Positions 52,085 to 62,242 of a stretch of 64,000 bases of DNA are shown piece by piece. How positions within the stretch are numbered: the stretch's first letter is position 1; every line of letters starts with the position of its first letter. The position numbers and the translations under genes were made by a program. Where the stretch lies: contig NZ_JAQTNN010000015.1 of NCBI RefSeq assembly GCF_028713855.1, positions 1-64,000 of the forward strand. The letters are read 5' to 3'. The notes under the pieces were generated by a model. That model was not told the origin of the DNA. It did no database searches and saw nothing but the letters and a program-made list of their open reading frames with translations. Source of the DNA: Sulfuricurvum sp. (GTDB lineage: Bacteria > Campylobacterota > Campylobacteria > Campylobacterales > Sulfurimonadaceae).

Positions 52085-54280
52085 ATGGCAAAAATCATTT
52101 GGTCAGTAATTGATGAAGCACCGGCACTAGCGACTTATTCGCTACTTCCAATCGTAAATGCATTCACACAAGCCGCAGGCGTTGAAGTTGTAACAAGTGA
52201 TATTTCACTTGCAGGTCGCGTTATCGCTACATTCCCAGAACGTATGAGTGATGCTCAGCGTATCCCCGACAATCTTGCACAGTTGGGCGTTATCGCTACT
52301 CATCCTGATGGCAACATTATTAAACTCCCAAATATTTCGGCTTCTATTCCGCAGCTTAAAGCGTGTATTGAAGAACTTCAATCTCAAGGTTATGATCTTC
52401 CGTCGTACCCTGAAGAGCCTAAAACAGATGAAGAAAAAGAGATTTTCGGACGTTATGCAACCTGTCTCGGTTCTGCCGTTAATCCGGTTCTTCGTGAAGG
52501 TAACTCAGACCGCCGTGCTGCGGTTGCGGTTAAAAACTTTGCTAAGAAAAATCCTCACAAACTGCGTGCGTGGGATGAGGGTTCAAAAACTCGTGTTGCA
52601 CATATGAACAGCGGTGATTTCTATGCAAATGAGCAATCCATTACGAAAAAAGGCGATGGCAAGGTTGTTATCGCTTTGAACGGAAAAACGCTTAAAGAGA
52701 TCAATGCGGTTGATAGTGAAGTATTAGATGGCACATTCTTGAGCGTAAATGCACTTCGTTCATTTTATGAAGAAGCGATTGCTGAAGCGAAAGAGAAAAA
52801 TATCCTTTGGTCGATTCACCTTAAAGCGACCATGATGAAAGTTTCTGACCCGATTATGTTCGGTCATGCCGTTTCTGTATTTTTTAAAGATGTCTTTGAA
52901 AAATACGCGGCAGAATTTAAAGAGATCGGTGTTAACCCAAATCTCGGACTTGGCGATTTGTACAAAAAATTGGCAAAACTTCCAGCCGATAAAAAAGCGG
53001 AGATTGAAGCGGCTATTATGGCGGTTTACCCGACTCAACCGGCTATGGCAATGGTTGATTCTGACAAAGGGATTACCAATCTTCACGCGTCAAATGACGT
53101 GATTATCGATGCATCATTGCCGGTTGTTGTACGTGATGGCGGTAAAATGTGGGATCCAGCGGGAAAAGTACAACAATGTGTTGTGACTATTCCGGATCGT
53201 TGTTATGCTACGATGTATTCAGAGTGTATTGAAGATTGTAAGAAAAACGGACAATTCGATGTAACCACAATGGGTTCTGTTTCTAACGTCGGTTTGATGG
53301 CTCAAAAAGCGGAAGAGTACGGCTCTCATCCGACAACGTTTGAATTAGCGGAAGACGGTGTCGTAACCGTTAGCGATGATAGCGGCGTATTGATGAGCTT
53401 CAACGTCGAAAAAGGGGATATCTGGCGTATGTCGAGAGCAAAAGATGTTCCGATCAAAGACTGGGTTCGCCTTGCGGTAGAGCGTGCAGAGATTGAAAAC
53501 GTTCCGGTTGTGTTCTGGTTGGATGAAAACCGTGCACACGATGCTGAAATCATCAAAAAAGTGAACGCGTACCTTCCTGAATTCAATAAATCAGGGATCG
53601 AGTACCACATTATGGCACCAGAAGTTGCTATGGCGTTCTCTTTGAAACGTGTACGTGCCGGTCAAAACACCATTTCAGCAACGGGTAACGTTCTCCGTGA
53701 CTATTTGACTGACTTGTTCCCAATCCTTGAGCTTGGAACATCGGCTAAAATGCTCTCCATCGTTCCTCTTCTTGCAGGTGGCGGTTTGTTTGAAACCGGT
53801 GCGGGCGGATCAGCTCCGAAACACGTTGAGCAATTCGTAAACGAAGGTCATCTTCGTTGGGATTCATTGGGTGAGTTCTTGGCTCTTGCTGAGTCACTTC
53901 GTCACATCAACAAAACGAAAAAAGATAACAAATTGACTGCTCTTACAGCGGCATTAGATGAAGCGAATGCGGCGTATTTGGACAATAACAAAGAGCCCTC
54001 ACGTAAAGCGGGTGAACCGGATAACAAAGCAAGTCATTTCTTTTTGGCTCAATACTGGGCAAAAGCTTTGGCTGAACAAACAGTAGATGCCACTCTTGCG
54101 GCAAAATTTGCCCCTGTAGCTAAAGCATTGTCTGAAAATGAAGCTAAAATCATGGAAGAACTTCTCTCTGTAGAAGGAAAACATCAAGATATCGGTGGAT
54201 ACTACCATCCTGATATCGCAAAAGTGACGGCAGCAATGCGTCCTAGTGCAACATTAAATGCTATTATTAGCGCAATCTAA
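52085..54280 (+). CDS. icd: Isocitrate dehydrogenase, NADP-dependent, monomeric
   Basis: A 731-residue enzyme of the monomeric class, which has about this length. Characteristic segments: [72 protein letters not shown] and [14 protein letters not shown]. In the reductive TCA cycle it runs toward isocitrate, fixing CO2 on 2-oxoglutarate. It has its own promoter region and a strong terminator, so it may be expressed apart from mdh. Confidence 0.97.
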   Translation: MAKIIWSVIDEAPALATYSLLPIVNAFTQAAGVEVVTSDISLAGRVIATFPERMSDAQRIPDNLAQLGVIATHPDGNIIKLPNISASIPQLKACIEELQSQGYDLPSYPEEPKTDEEKEIFGRYATCLGSAVNPVLREGNSDRRAAVAVKNFAKKNPHKLRAWDEGSKTRVAHMNSGDFYANEQSITKKGDGKVVIALNGKTLKEINAVDSEVLDGTFLSVNALRSFYEEAIAEAKEKNILWSIHLKATMMKVSDPIMFGHAVSVFFKDVFEKYAAEFKEIGVNPNLGLGDLYKKLAKLPADKKAEIEAAIMAVYPTQPAMAMVDSDKGITNLHASNDVIIDASLPVVVRDGGKMWDPAGKVQQCVVTIPDRCYATMYSECIEDCKKNGQFDVTTMGSVSNVGLMAQKAEEYGSHPTTFELAEDGVVTVSDDSGVLMSFNVEKGDIWRMSRAKDVPIKDWVRLAVERAEIENVPVVFWLDENRAHDAEIIKKVNAYLPEFNKSGIEYHIMAPEVAMAFSLKRVRAGQNTISATGNVLRDYLTDLFPILELGTSAKMLSIVPLLAGGGLFETGAGGSAPKHVEQFVNEGHLRWDSLGEFLALAESLRHINKTKKDNKLTALTAALDEANAAYLDNNKEPSRKAGEPDNKASHFFLAQYWAKALAEQTVDATLAAKFAPVAKALSENEAKIMEELLSVEGKHQDIGGYYHPDIAKVTAAMRPSATLNAIISAI

Positions 54281-54287
54281 ATGTTTA

Positions 54288-54314
54288 GATTCCGGTTCGC
54301 CGGAATCGTTTTTT
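54288..54314 (+). terminator. Intrinsic terminator of icd
   Basis: GATTCCGG-TTCG-CCGGAATC is a perfect 8-bp stem with a UUCG tetraloop, then G and six T. It begins 8 bp after the icd stop. Confidence 0.9.
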
Positions 54315-54315
54315 A

Positions 54316-54360
54316 TCTGTAGAGTCGCTCTATAGATAAAAGGCGATTGAATCGTCTTTT
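54316..54360 (+). other. Two further hairpins between icd and mdh
   Basis: TAGAG/CTCTA at about 54320-54333 and AAAAGGCGAT/ATCGTCTTTT at 54338-54360 with a 3-base loop and one G-T pair. Neither is followed by a T tract on the plus strand. They could protect the mdh message or act as an operator. No promoter was confidently found in this gap. Confidence 0.4.
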
Positions 54361-54407
54361 ATTTCTTTATGAACGAGAAATACTGATATGACACAAGGAG
54401 CAGGAAA

Positions 54408-55370
54408 ATGATAAACGGAAAACGTGTCGGAATCGTAGGGGCAGGAAATGTCGGATCGACGATCGCCTACTCACTTGCAATGCTTGGCTCTTGCCATGAA
54501 ATCATTTTGCGTGATAACAAAATCGAAATTGCTAAAGGTAAAGCGCTTGATATGTCTCAAGCTGCTGCCGCTGTTCGATCACATTCCATAGTAACGGTTG
54601 CGGAAACTATGGCAGATATGACCGATTGTGATGTGGTCGTTATTACTGCGGGAAGTCCGCGCCTTCCGGGAATGAGCCGTGATGATTTGCTGATGATCAA
54701 TGCTAAAGTAACCCGTGAAGTCATCGAAGGTGTAGCCAAATACTCTCCGAATGCTATCGTTATTATGGTATCCAATCCTCTTGATGCAATGACGTATGTC
54801 GCACTCAAAGAGAGCGGATTTGATCGCAGCCGAGTGATCGGTATGGCGGGAGTGTTGGACAGCGCTCGTATGGCGGCATTTATCCAAGAAAAACTCGGTT
54901 ACGGCGGCGGACAGATCCGTGCATCGGTTATGGGCGGTCACGGTGATGATATGGTACCGTTGCCTCGTTATTCGACGGTTGCCGGCGTTCCTCTCTCGGA
55001 TGTTTTGACACATGATGAGATTGATGAGATCGTACAGCGCACTCGAAAAGGGGGAGCGGAGATCGTAGCTCTTCTCCAAACGGGATCAGCCTATTATGCT
55101 CCTGCAAAAGCGACGGCGATCATGGTCGAAGCGATTTTAAAAGACACTAAACAAATCCATCCGTGTGCTGTTTTCCTCGAAGGCGAATATGGTTTCCATA
55201 ATGTTGTCAGCGGCGTTCCGGTTATGCTCGGAGCTAACGGTGCTGAAAAAATTATTGAAGTGACCTTGAATGATGCGGAAAAAGAGATGTTTGCCGCATC
55301 GTGTGCATCGGTTCAATCGTTAATCGATACTCTAAATACAAACAATTTTTTTGAAGGAGCTAAAGCATGA
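54408..55370 (+). CDS. mdh: Malate dehydrogenase
   Basis: A 320-residue, LDH-like NAD enzyme. The nucleotide loop is [18 protein letters not shown]; the substrate arginines lie in [25 protein letters not shown] and the catalytic histidine in [12 protein letters not shown] follow. It reduces oxaloacetate to malate in the reductive TCA cycle. AGGAG ribosome site; overlaps fumC by 4 bp. Confidence 0.95.
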   Translation: MINGKRVGIVGAGNVGSTIAYSLAMLGSCHEIILRDNKIEIAKGKALDMSQAAAAVRSHSIVTVAETMADMTDCDVVVITAGSPRLPGMSRDDLLMINAKVTREVIEGVAKYSPNAIVIMVSNPLDAMTYVALKESGFDRSRVIGMAGVLDSARMAAFIQEKLGYGGGQIRASVMGGHGDDMVPLPRYSTVAGVPLSDVLTHDEIDEIVQRTRKGGAEIVALLQTGSAYYAPAKATAIMVEAILKDTKQIHPCAVFLEGEYGFHNVVSGVPVMLGANGAEKIIEVTLNDAEKEMFAASCASVQSLIDTLNTNNFFEGAKA

Positions 55371-56758
55371 GTTATCGTGTCGAAAAAGATACAATGGGAG
55401 AAGTTCGGGTTCCGAACGATACCTATTGGGGAGCGCAAACACAGCGTTCATTGGAAAACTTTCAAATCGGCGAAGAAAAAATGCCGTATGAAATTACACG
55501 TGCTTTTTCTCTTCTTAAAAAAGCGGTTGCATTGGTCAACTGTGACTTAGGGATGCTATCACGTGAGAAAGCGGATGCTATCGCTCAAGCGGCAGATGAG
55601 ATGCTAGAAGGTAAACTCGATGCTCATTATCCGCTTGTGGTTTGGCAAACAGGTTCAGGTACACAGTCAAATATGAATAATAATGAGGTTTTGGCGAGCC
55701 GTGCAACCGAGATCCTCGGCGGTGATTTCCGTACCCAAAAATTGGTTCATCCAAACGATGATGTCAATAAATCACAAAGTTCAAACGATACCTATCCGAC
55801 AGCGCTGCACGTTGCGGCGGTTATTGCGGTTGAGACTCGTCTTCTTCCGGCAATTGACCATCTTCGAAACACATTGATAAGCAAGTCGGTTGAATTTAAT
55901 GATATTGTTAAGATCGGACGTACCCATTTACAAGACGCTACTCCGTTGACCCTCGGTCAAGAGATCAGCGGTTGGGTAGAGATGCTTAACAAATGTGAAA
56001 AAATGGCGAAAAATTCTCTCGAATCGGTTCGTGAACTGGCTCTTGGCGGTACTGCGGTCGGTACGGGGTTGAACGCTCATCCTGAATTGGGAGAGCGCGT
56101 TGCGGCAAAACTCACTGAACTCACAGGGCATCAGTTCGTTACCGCTCCAAATAAATTTCACGCGTTGACGTCTCACGATGCGTTGGTATTTGCGCACGGT
56201 GCATTGAAAGCACTTGCAGCGGATATGATGAAAATTGCCAACGATGTCCGCTGGTTGGCATCAGGTCCGCGTTGCGGAATCGGCGAGATCACGATCCCTG
56301 AAAATGAACCGGGTTCATCGATTATGCCGGGTAAAGTAAACCCTACCCAATCTGAAGCAGTAACAATGGTTGCGTGCCAAGTTATGGGTAACGATGCCTG
56401 TATCGGTTTCGCGGCAAGCCAAGGTAATTTCGAACTTAACGTATTTAAACCCGTTATCGCCTATAACTTTTTACAATCGGTTCGATTACTCGCTGATTCT
56501 ATGAATTCATTTAACGATAATTGTGCCGTCGGTATTGAGCCGGTACGTGATCAAATCGATGCGTATTTGAACAACTCATTGATGTTGGTAACGGCATTGA
56601 ACCCGTACATCGGATATGAAAACGCGGCAAAAATTGCTAAAACAGCACACAAAGAGAACTCCACACTGAAAGAGACCGCCATCAAACTGGGTCTCTTAAC
56701 AGCCGAAGAGTTCGATAAATATGTCATCCCTGAAGAGATGACAAGACCAATAGCGTAA
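55367..56758 (+). CDS. fumC: Fumarate hydratase, class II
   Basis: A 463-residue enzyme of the fumarase/aspartase superfamily. Signatures: [63 protein letters not shown] and [16 protein letters not shown]. It dehydrates malate to fumarate in the reductive direction. Iron-free and oxygen-stable, unlike class I. Translationally coupled to mdh. Confidence 0.95.
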   Translation: MSYRVEKDTMGEVRVPNDTYWGAQTQRSLENFQIGEEKMPYEITRAFSLLKKAVALVNCDLGMLSREKADAIAQAADEMLEGKLDAHYPLVVWQTGSGTQSNMNNNEVLASRATEILGGDFRTQKLVHPNDDVNKSQSSNDTYPTALHVAAVIAVETRLLPAIDHLRNTLISKSVEFNDIVKIGRTHLQDATPLTLGQEISGWVEMLNKCEKMAKNSLESVRELALGGTAVGTGLNAHPELGERVAAKLTELTGHQFVTAPNKFHALTSHDALVFAHGALKALAADMMKIANDVRWLASGPRCGIGEITIPENEPGSSIMPGKVNPTQSEAVTMVACQVMGNDACIGFAASQGNFELNVFKPVIAYNFLQSVRLLADSMNSFNDNCAVGIEPVRDQIDAYLNNSLMLVTALNPYIGYENAAKIAKTAHKENSTLKETAIKLGLLTAEEFDKYVIPEEMTRPIA

Positions 56759-56778
56759 ACTTATAACAGGAGGAATGG

Positions 56779-57948
56779 ATGAATATTCACGAATATCAAG
56801 CAAAAGAATTATTCAAAAAGTACAATGTACCGACCTTGCGCGGTCATATTGCATTTACACCCGATGAGGCGGTAAAAGCAGCTCAAGAACTGGGTGGAAA
56901 TATTTGGGTTGTTAAAGCTCAAATCCATGCCGGCGGACGCGGTTTGGGCGGTGGTGTAAAACTAGCTCGTTCGACTTCTGAAGTACGTGAAATGGCGGCT
57001 CAAATTTTGGGTATGCAGCTTGTAACGCACCAAACAGGACCGGAAGGTAAACTCGTTCAAAAAGTTTACATCGAAGAGGGTGCCGATATCAAAAAAGAGT
57101 ATTATCTCGGACTTTTGCTTGATCGTGCACTTGAAATGCCGATCATGATGGCATCAACTGAGGGCGGTATGGCGATTGAAGAGGTTGCCCACAATACCCC
57201 TGAAAAAATTATCAAAGTCTCTATCGATCCGTTGACAGGCTTCCAAAGCTTCCACGGTCGCAAATTGGCGTTTGGTTTGGGTCTTCCGGTTGAAGAGATC
57301 AATACGTTTATCAAATTTGCATCTGCACTTTATAAAGTTTACATGGATCACGATGCAGAGATGATCGAGATCAATCCGTTGGTTAAAACGGGCGACGGCA
57401 AATTCCTGGCACTTGATGCGAAAATGGGCTTTGACAACAATGCACTTTATCGTCAGTCTCAGGTCAATGAAATGCGTGATTTGAGTGAAGAAGAACCGAC
57501 TGAAATCGAAGCGGGTAAATTCGGCCTCAGCTATATTAAACTTGATGGTGATGTCGGTTGTATGGTTAACGGTGCCGGTCTTGCTATGGGTACGATGGAT
57601 ACGATCAACTATGAAGGGGGCCGTCCGGCAAACTTCCTTGATGTCGGTGGTTCAGCGAGTGCGGAAACCGTTGCAAAAGGGTTTGATATTATCCTCAAAG
57701 ATCCGAATGTTAAAGCGATTTTCGTCAACATCTTCGGTGGAATCGTCCGTTGTGACCGTGTTGCAAACGGTATTATCGAAGCAACAAAAATTACCAATGT
57801 AAACGTTCCGGTTATCGTACGTCTCGATGGTACGAATGCTATCGAAGCGGCAGAAATTTTAAATAATGCCGGTATCGCAAATATCGTAGCGGCAACCGAT
57901 CTTGCAGACGGTGCGCGCAAAGCCGTTGCAGCAGCTAAGGGAGAATAA
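56779..57948 (+). CDS. sucC: Succinyl-CoA synthetase, beta subunit
   Basis: A 389-residue subunit with an ATP-grasp fold: [46 protein letters not shown] and [18 protein letters not shown]. It makes succinyl-CoA from succinate in the reductive cycle. Ribosome site AGGAGG, 20 bp after fumC; sucD follows 3 bp on. Confidence 0.96.
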   Translation: MNIHEYQAKELFKKYNVPTLRGHIAFTPDEAVKAAQELGGNIWVVKAQIHAGGRGLGGGVKLARSTSEVREMAAQILGMQLVTHQTGPEGKLVQKVYIEEGADIKKEYYLGLLLDRALEMPIMMASTEGGMAIEEVAHNTPEKIIKVSIDPLTGFQSFHGRKLAFGLGLPVEEINTFIKFASALYKVYMDHDAEMIEINPLVKTGDGKFLALDAKMGFDNNALYRQSQVNEMRDLSEEEPTEIEAGKFGLSYIKLDGDVGCMVNGAGLAMGTMDTINYEGGRPANFLDVGGSASAETVAKGFDIILKDPNVKAIFVNIFGGIVRCDRVANGIIEATKITNVNVPVIVRLDGTNAIEAAEILNNAGIANIVAATDLADGARKAVAAAKGE

Positions 57949-57951
57949 TTA

Positions 57952-58824
57952 ATGTCAATTTTGGTCAACAAAGATACAAAAGTTATCGTACAAGGTTTCA
58001 CAGGTAAAGAGGGGACGTTCCATGCAGAGCAATGTATGGCATACGGTACCAAAATCGTCGGTGGTGTTACACCGGGCAAAGGTGGACAAGAACACCTCGG
58101 ACAACCGGTATTCAACACCGTAGCCGAAGCGGTTGCTAGCACAGGAGCTACCGTCTCTATGATCTTCGTTCCACCGGCTTTCGTATCCGATGCGGTTATG
58201 GAAGCGGCTGATGCGGGGATCACTCTTGCGGTTATCATTACCGAAGGTGCACCGGTAAAAGATATGATGTTTGCAAAAGCGTATGCTGTTAAGAAAGACA
58301 TGATGACAATCGGACCGAACTGTCCGGGGATCATTACCGCTGAAGAGTGTAAAATTGGAATTATGCCGGGATTCATTTTCAAAAAAGGGAATGTCGGTTT
58401 GATCTCTAAATCGGGAACATTGACGTATGAGTCGGCAAACCAAGTCGTTAAAGAGGGATACGGTATCACCACTGCAGTCGGTATCGGCGGTGACCCGATC
58501 ATCGGTTTGAGCTATAAACAACTTCTTCCAATGTTCGAAGCTGACCCTGAAACGCATGCGATTGTTATGATCGGTGAAATTGGTGGAGATTTGGAGATAC
58601 AAGCAGCAGCTTATATCAAAGAGCACATCACCAAACCGGTTGTTGCGTTCATTGCAGGTCAAACTGCTCCGGCTGGTAAACGTATGGGACATGCCGGAGC
58701 AATTATCTCCGGCGGTGCCGGTACAGCGGCTGAAAAAATGGCTGCTCTCGAAGCGGCAGGGGTAAAAGTCGTTGTTTCACCTGCCGATATCGGTAAAGCG
58801 CTTGCTGAAGTGATGAAAAAATAA
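57952..58824 (+). CDS. sucD: Succinyl-CoA synthetase, alpha subunit
   Basis: A 290-residue subunit: [48 protein letters not shown] and the phospho-histidine loop [15 protein letters not shown]. CoA binding domain at the N-terminus. Partner of sucC. Its stop overlaps the start of the next gene by 1 bp. Confidence 0.96.
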   Translation: MSILVNKDTKVIVQGFTGKEGTFHAEQCMAYGTKIVGGVTPGKGGQEHLGQPVFNTVAEAVASTGATVSMIFVPPAFVSDAVMEAADAGITLAVIITEGAPVKDMMFAKAYAVKKDMMTIGPNCPGIITAEECKIGIMPGFIFKKGNVGLISKSGTLTYESANQVVKEGYGITTAVGIGGDPIIGLSYKQLLPMFEADPETHAIVMIGEIGGDLEIQAAAYIKEHITKPVVAFIAGQTAPAGKRMGHAGAIISGGAGTAAEKMAALEAAGVKVVVSPADIGKALAEVMKK

Positions 58825-59114
58825 TGAACACCGTCTTTGAGGTAGCCAATGTTCGTTGCGGCGGGTGCGCCAACACGATTACAGCTTCTCTCAAAGAAGC
58901 AGGGTGTAAAGAGATCTGTGTTGATCTCTCGTGCGAGCCTCGCAAAGTAACAGTCGATATTACGGACGAGGCGCAATTAGCACAAGTTAAGGCAATATTA
59001 AGAAGTCTCGGCTATCCTCTAGCAGGTGAGGAAGCAGGCGCTATTGATAACGCCACACTCAAGCTCAAGAGTTTCGTTTCTTGTGCCGTAGGTAAATTTA
59101 CAACCGACAAATAA
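58824..59114 (+). CDS. Heavy-metal-associated (HMA) domain protein
   Basis: A 96-residue protein with an HMA fold: FEVANVRCGGCANTITASL carries the metal pair C-x2-C, followed by VDLSCEPRKVTVDIT and ILRSLGYPL. The C-terminal 30 residues (LKLKSFVSCAVGKF) form an extra tail with one more cysteine. Relatives are copper chaperones. It is coupled to sucD and precedes oorD, an odd place for a metal chaperone. Confidence 0.75.
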   Translation: MNTVFEVANVRCGGCANTITASLKEAGCKEICVDLSCEPRKVTVDITDEAQLAQVKAILRSLGYPLAGEEAGAIDNATLKLKSFVSCAVGKFTTDK

Positions 59115-59125
59115 AGAAAGCGTGA

Positions 59126-59144
59126 CGTGGGATTTTATTCCACG
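59126..59144 (+). other. Hairpin in the oorD leader
   Basis: CGTGGGA and TTCCACG form a 7-bp stem (one G-T pair) with a TTTTA loop in the 58-bp gap between the HMA gene and oorD. No T tract follows, so it is more likely a processing or stability element than a terminator. Confidence 0.4.
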
Positions 59145-59172
59145 GTGTTCAAATTAAACCATAGGAGAACAG

Positions 59173-59502
59173 ATGTTTAAAACGATTAATCCAGGTAACA
59201 CCCCGGTATGGGTCAATACCGATAACTGTAAAGCATGTGATATTTGTGTATCCGTATGCCCATCCGGTGTACTCGGTATGCGTTACGAACGTACATCAAC
59301 ACTGGGTGCAATGATCTCTGTCGATCATCCAGAGGCATGTATCGGCTGTAACGAGTGTGAACTTTCATGCCCTGACTTCGCAATTTATGTTGCGGACAAA
59401 GCAGATTATAAATTTGCAAAATTGACCGATGAGTCTAAAGCACGTCAAGCTGCCGTCATCGCGAATAAATTTATGTCTTTAGACCAAGCAGGAGTGAAAT
59501 AA
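59173..59502 (+). CDS. oorD: 2-oxoglutarate:ferredoxin oxidoreductase, delta (ferredoxin) subunit
   Basis: A 109-residue ferredoxin-like subunit with two [4Fe-4S] motifs: CKACDICVSVCP and CIGCNECELSCP. It carries electrons to the enzyme that carboxylates succinyl-CoA to 2-oxoglutarate in the reductive TCA cycle. Ribosome site AGGAG; overlaps oorA by 1 bp. Confidence 0.94.
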   Translation: MFKTINPGNTPVWVNTDNCKACDICVSVCPSGVLGMRYERTSTLGAMISVDHPEACIGCNECELSCPDFAIYVADKADYKFAKLTDESKARQAAVIANKFMSLDQAGVK

Positions 59503-60650
59503 TGGCAAGAGAAGTAATTTCTACAGGTAACGAATTAGCTGCGCACGCAGCATTTGATGCCGGATGTATGTTTTTCGGCGGATATCCGATTACTCCTTCA
59601 TCGGAAGTAATGCATGAAATGTCTGATCTTCTACCGACCGTTGGTGGAAAATTTATCCAAATGGAAGATGAAATCGCCGGTATTTCCGTTGCACTCGGTG
59701 CTTCTATGGCGGGAACCAAAGCGATGACGGCAACCTCAGGACCGGGGATTTCGCTCAAAGCGGAACAAATCGGTTTGGCGTTTATCGCTGAAGTTCCTCT
59801 CGTTATCATCAACGTAATGCGTGGTGGTCCATCAACGGGTCTACCAACACGTGTATCTCAAGCGGACATCGGTCAAGCGCAATACCCGACTCACGGTGAC
59901 TACGCATCGATCACATTGTGTGCCGGTTCACTCGAAGAGTGCTATACCCAAACGGTACGTGCGTTCAACTTGGCGGAAAAATACATGACTCCTGTTTTCA
60001 TGCTCTTGGATGAGACGGTTGGTCACATGCACGGTAAAGCGGTTCTTCCTGATTTGGAAGAAATTCAAGCGTCTATCGTTAACCGCAAACGTTTTGACGG
60101 CAAACCGGAAGATTACCGCCCGTATGATGTTCCTATGAACACACCTGCGGTATTGAACCCAATGTTCGAAGGATATCGTTTCCACTTTACGGGTCTTCAC
60201 CACGGTCCGACCGGTTTCCCGACGGAAGATGCGGCACAATGCCAATTCAACATTGAGCGCCTTGTCGGTAAAATCGATGCTGTTTCAGCAGACGTCGGAT
60301 TGGATGATGACGCCGATTATGAAGAGTTTATGCTCGATGACGCAGAAGTATGTTTGATCGCGTACGGAAGTATCTCTCGCGGTGCAAAAGAAGCGGTTAT
60401 GAAACTTCGTAACGACGGTATCAAAGCAGGTCTTTTCCGCCCGATTATGATCTGGCCGAGCCCGGCGAAAAAACTCAAAGAGATTGGTCAAAAATTTGAT
60501 AAAATCTTTGTAACTGAGCTCAATATGGGTCAATACCTCAAAGAGATCGAACGTGTAATGGGACGTAGTGATTTCACTACACTTCACAAAGCAAACGGTC
60601 GTCCTATCGCGCCGCTTGAAATGGTAGCAAAAGTTAAGGAGATGTTCTAA
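59502..60650 (+). CDS. oorA: 2-oxoglutarate:ferredoxin oxidoreductase, alpha subunit
   Basis: A 382-residue subunit: GGYPITPSSEVMHEM, QMEDEIAGISVALGASMAGTK (read in parts), TSGPGISLKAEQIGLA and the MRGGPSTGLPTRVSQADI segment that holds the conserved threonine. Part of a four-subunit Fe-S, thiamine-diphosphate enzyme that is a key CO2-fixing step. Overlaps oorB by 1 bp. Confidence 0.95.
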   Translation: MAREVISTGNELAAHAAFDAGCMFFGGYPITPSSEVMHEMSDLLPTVGGKFIQMEDEIAGISVALGASMAGTKAMTATSGPGISLKAEQIGLAFIAEVPLVIINVMRGGPSTGLPTRVSQADIGQAQYPTHGDYASITLCAGSLEECYTQTVRAFNLAEKYMTPVFMLLDETVGHMHGKAVLPDLEEIQASIVNRKRFDGKPEDYRPYDVPMNTPAVLNPMFEGYRFHFTGLHHGPTGFPTEDAAQCQFNIERLVGKIDAVSADVGLDDDADYEEFMLDDAEVCLIAYGSISRGAKEAVMKLRNDGIKAGLFRPIMIWPSPAKKLKEIGQKFDKIFVTELNMGQYLKEIERVMGRSDFTTLHKANGRPIAPLEMVAKVKEMF

Positions 60651-61504
60651 TGGCTTTCAATTACGATCAATATTTACGTGTAGATAAAATGCCGACACTT
60701 TGGTGTTGGGGCTGTGGTGACGGTGTTATCCTTAAATCGGTTATCCGTGCCATCGACAAAATGGGATGGGATATGGACAAAGTATGTGTCGTATCGGGTA
60801 TCGGTTGTTCTGGGCGTTTTAGCTCATACATCAACTGTAATACGGTTCATACGACTCACGGGCGTACGATTGCGTATGCTACGGGGATCAAATTGACCCG
60901 TCCTGATGCACACGTTATCGTTGTAGCGGGAGACGGTGACGGTCTTGCGATCGGTGGTAACCACACGATCCACGGTTGCCGTCGTAACATCGATTTGAAT
61001 TTTATTCTTATCAATAACTTCATCTACGGTTTGACCAATTCTCAAATTTCTCCGACAACTCCACAGGGTATGTGGTGTGTATCGGCGCAAAACGGGAATA
61101 TCGATCCAACGTTCGATGCGTGTAAATTGGCTATCGGTGCAGGTGCATCATTCGTAGCGCGTGAGACAATGCTTGATCCGAAAAAATTGGAAAAAGTGCT
61201 TGTAAAAGGGTTTTCACACAAAGGGTTCTCTTTCTTTGACATTATGTCTAACTGCCATATCAATCTTGGCCGTAAAAATAAAATGCAAAGTGCTATGGAA
61301 AACCTTGAGTGGATCGACAGTATTACGACTCCGTTGAAAAAATGGGAAGCGTTGTCACCTGAAGAGCAGTTGAATAAATTCCCTACGGGTGTATTGCGTG
61401 AAGTTGAGCAAGCGGAGTATTGTGAAATGTATGACATGGTCATCGCATCAGCACAGGGCAAACGCGGCAAAATCACGCAAGACGACTTTGCGAAAAAAAT
61501 CTAA
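60650..61504 (+). CDS. oorB: 2-oxoglutarate:ferredoxin oxidoreductase, beta subunit
   Basis: A 284-residue subunit that binds thiamine diphosphate and Fe-S: PTLWCWGCGDGVILKS supplies the CxxC, SGIGCSGRFSSYINC the third cysteine, and VVAGDGDGLAIGGNHTIHGCRRN the Mg-ThDP motif (GDGD...N). Order D-A-B-C as in Campylobacter and Helicobacter. Confidence 0.95.
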   Translation: MAFNYDQYLRVDKMPTLWCWGCGDGVILKSVIRAIDKMGWDMDKVCVVSGIGCSGRFSSYINCNTVHTTHGRTIAYATGIKLTRPDAHVIVVAGDGDGLAIGGNHTIHGCRRNIDLNFILINNFIYGLTNSQISPTTPQGMWCVSAQNGNIDPTFDACKLAIGAGASFVARETMLDPKKLEKVLVKGFSHKGFSFFDIMSNCHINLGRKNKMQSAMENLEWIDSITTPLKKWEALSPEEQLNKFPTGVLREVEQAEYCEMYDMVIASAQGKRGKITQDDFAKKI

Positions 61505-61513
61505 GGAGAAACC

Positions 61514-62077
61514 ATGAGACATACGATACGATTTACAGGCGTCGGTGGACAAGGGGTTCTTCTCGCCGGTGAGATTATGGCAGCTGCTAAAATCAAATTG
61601 GGCGGTCACGGGCTAAAAACTGCTACGTATACGTCACAAGTTCGCGGTGGGGCAACGGTTGTTGATATCACCCTCGATGATAACGAAATTTTTTACCCGT
61701 ATGCGAATGAGGGTGAGATCGATTTCATGCTCTCTGTAGCCAACGTAAGCTACCAACAATTTAAAAACGGTGTTAAACCGGGCGGAATCATCGTAGTTGA
61801 ACCAAACTTGGTTCACCCAACCGAAGAAGATCGCCAAAAATGGATCATTGTAGAGATTCCAATCATCACCATTGCAAAAGAAGAAGTGGGTAACGTTATT
61901 ACTCAATCGGTTGTTGCTTTGGGAATCACCAATGAATTCACGGGTGTACTTGATCCTGAAACATTGAGAGAAGTTATGCTTTCTAAAGTTCCTAAAAAAG
62001 TACACGATGTCAACAACAAAGCTTGGGCTTTAGGTATTCAATACGCTAAAGAAGCTAAAGCTAAAATCGGAATGTAA
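61514..62077 (+). CDS. oorC: 2-oxoglutarate:ferredoxin oxidoreductase, gamma subunit
   Basis: A 187-residue subunit: RFTGVGGQGVLLAGEIMA, TYTSQVRGGATVVDITL and KPGGIIVVEPNLV, typical of the gamma chain. Last gene of the reductive TCA run, 9 bp after oorB with an AGGAG site. A hairpin follows. Confidence 0.94.
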   Translation: MRHTIRFTGVGGQGVLLAGEIMAAAKIKLGGHGLKTATYTSQVRGGATVVDITLDDNEIFYPYANEGEIDFMLSVANVSYQQFKNGVKPGGIIVVEPNLVHPTEEDRQKWIIVEIPIITIAKEEVGNVITQSVVALGITNEFTGVLDPETLREVMLSKVPKKVHDVNNKAWALGIQYAKEAKAKIGM

Positions 62078-62088
62078 TTTCCATTTTG

Positions 62089-62108
62089 TATGCGGTTCTA
62101 TCCGCATA
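62089..62108 (+). terminator. Hairpin after oorC
   Basis: TATGCGG and CCGCATA form a 7-bp stem with loop TTCTAT, 11 bp past the oorC stop. The following TAATCTTC is only weakly T-rich, so termination may be partial. Confidence 0.5.
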
Positions 62109-62242
62109 TAATCTTCAAAAATCCACGACTCATCCATTTAAAATTTTTAGTCCTTATTCTTTTAAATTACCTAAAATCTTGTTAATAACAGTTTTTTACA
62201 TTCTGTATGATAAAATTATTCATTATAAGAACATGGAGATAG

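Noticed and set aside
57609-58502. 297-codon frame opposite sucC/sucD
   Set aside because: Antisense shadow of two well-recognised genes, no ribosome site.
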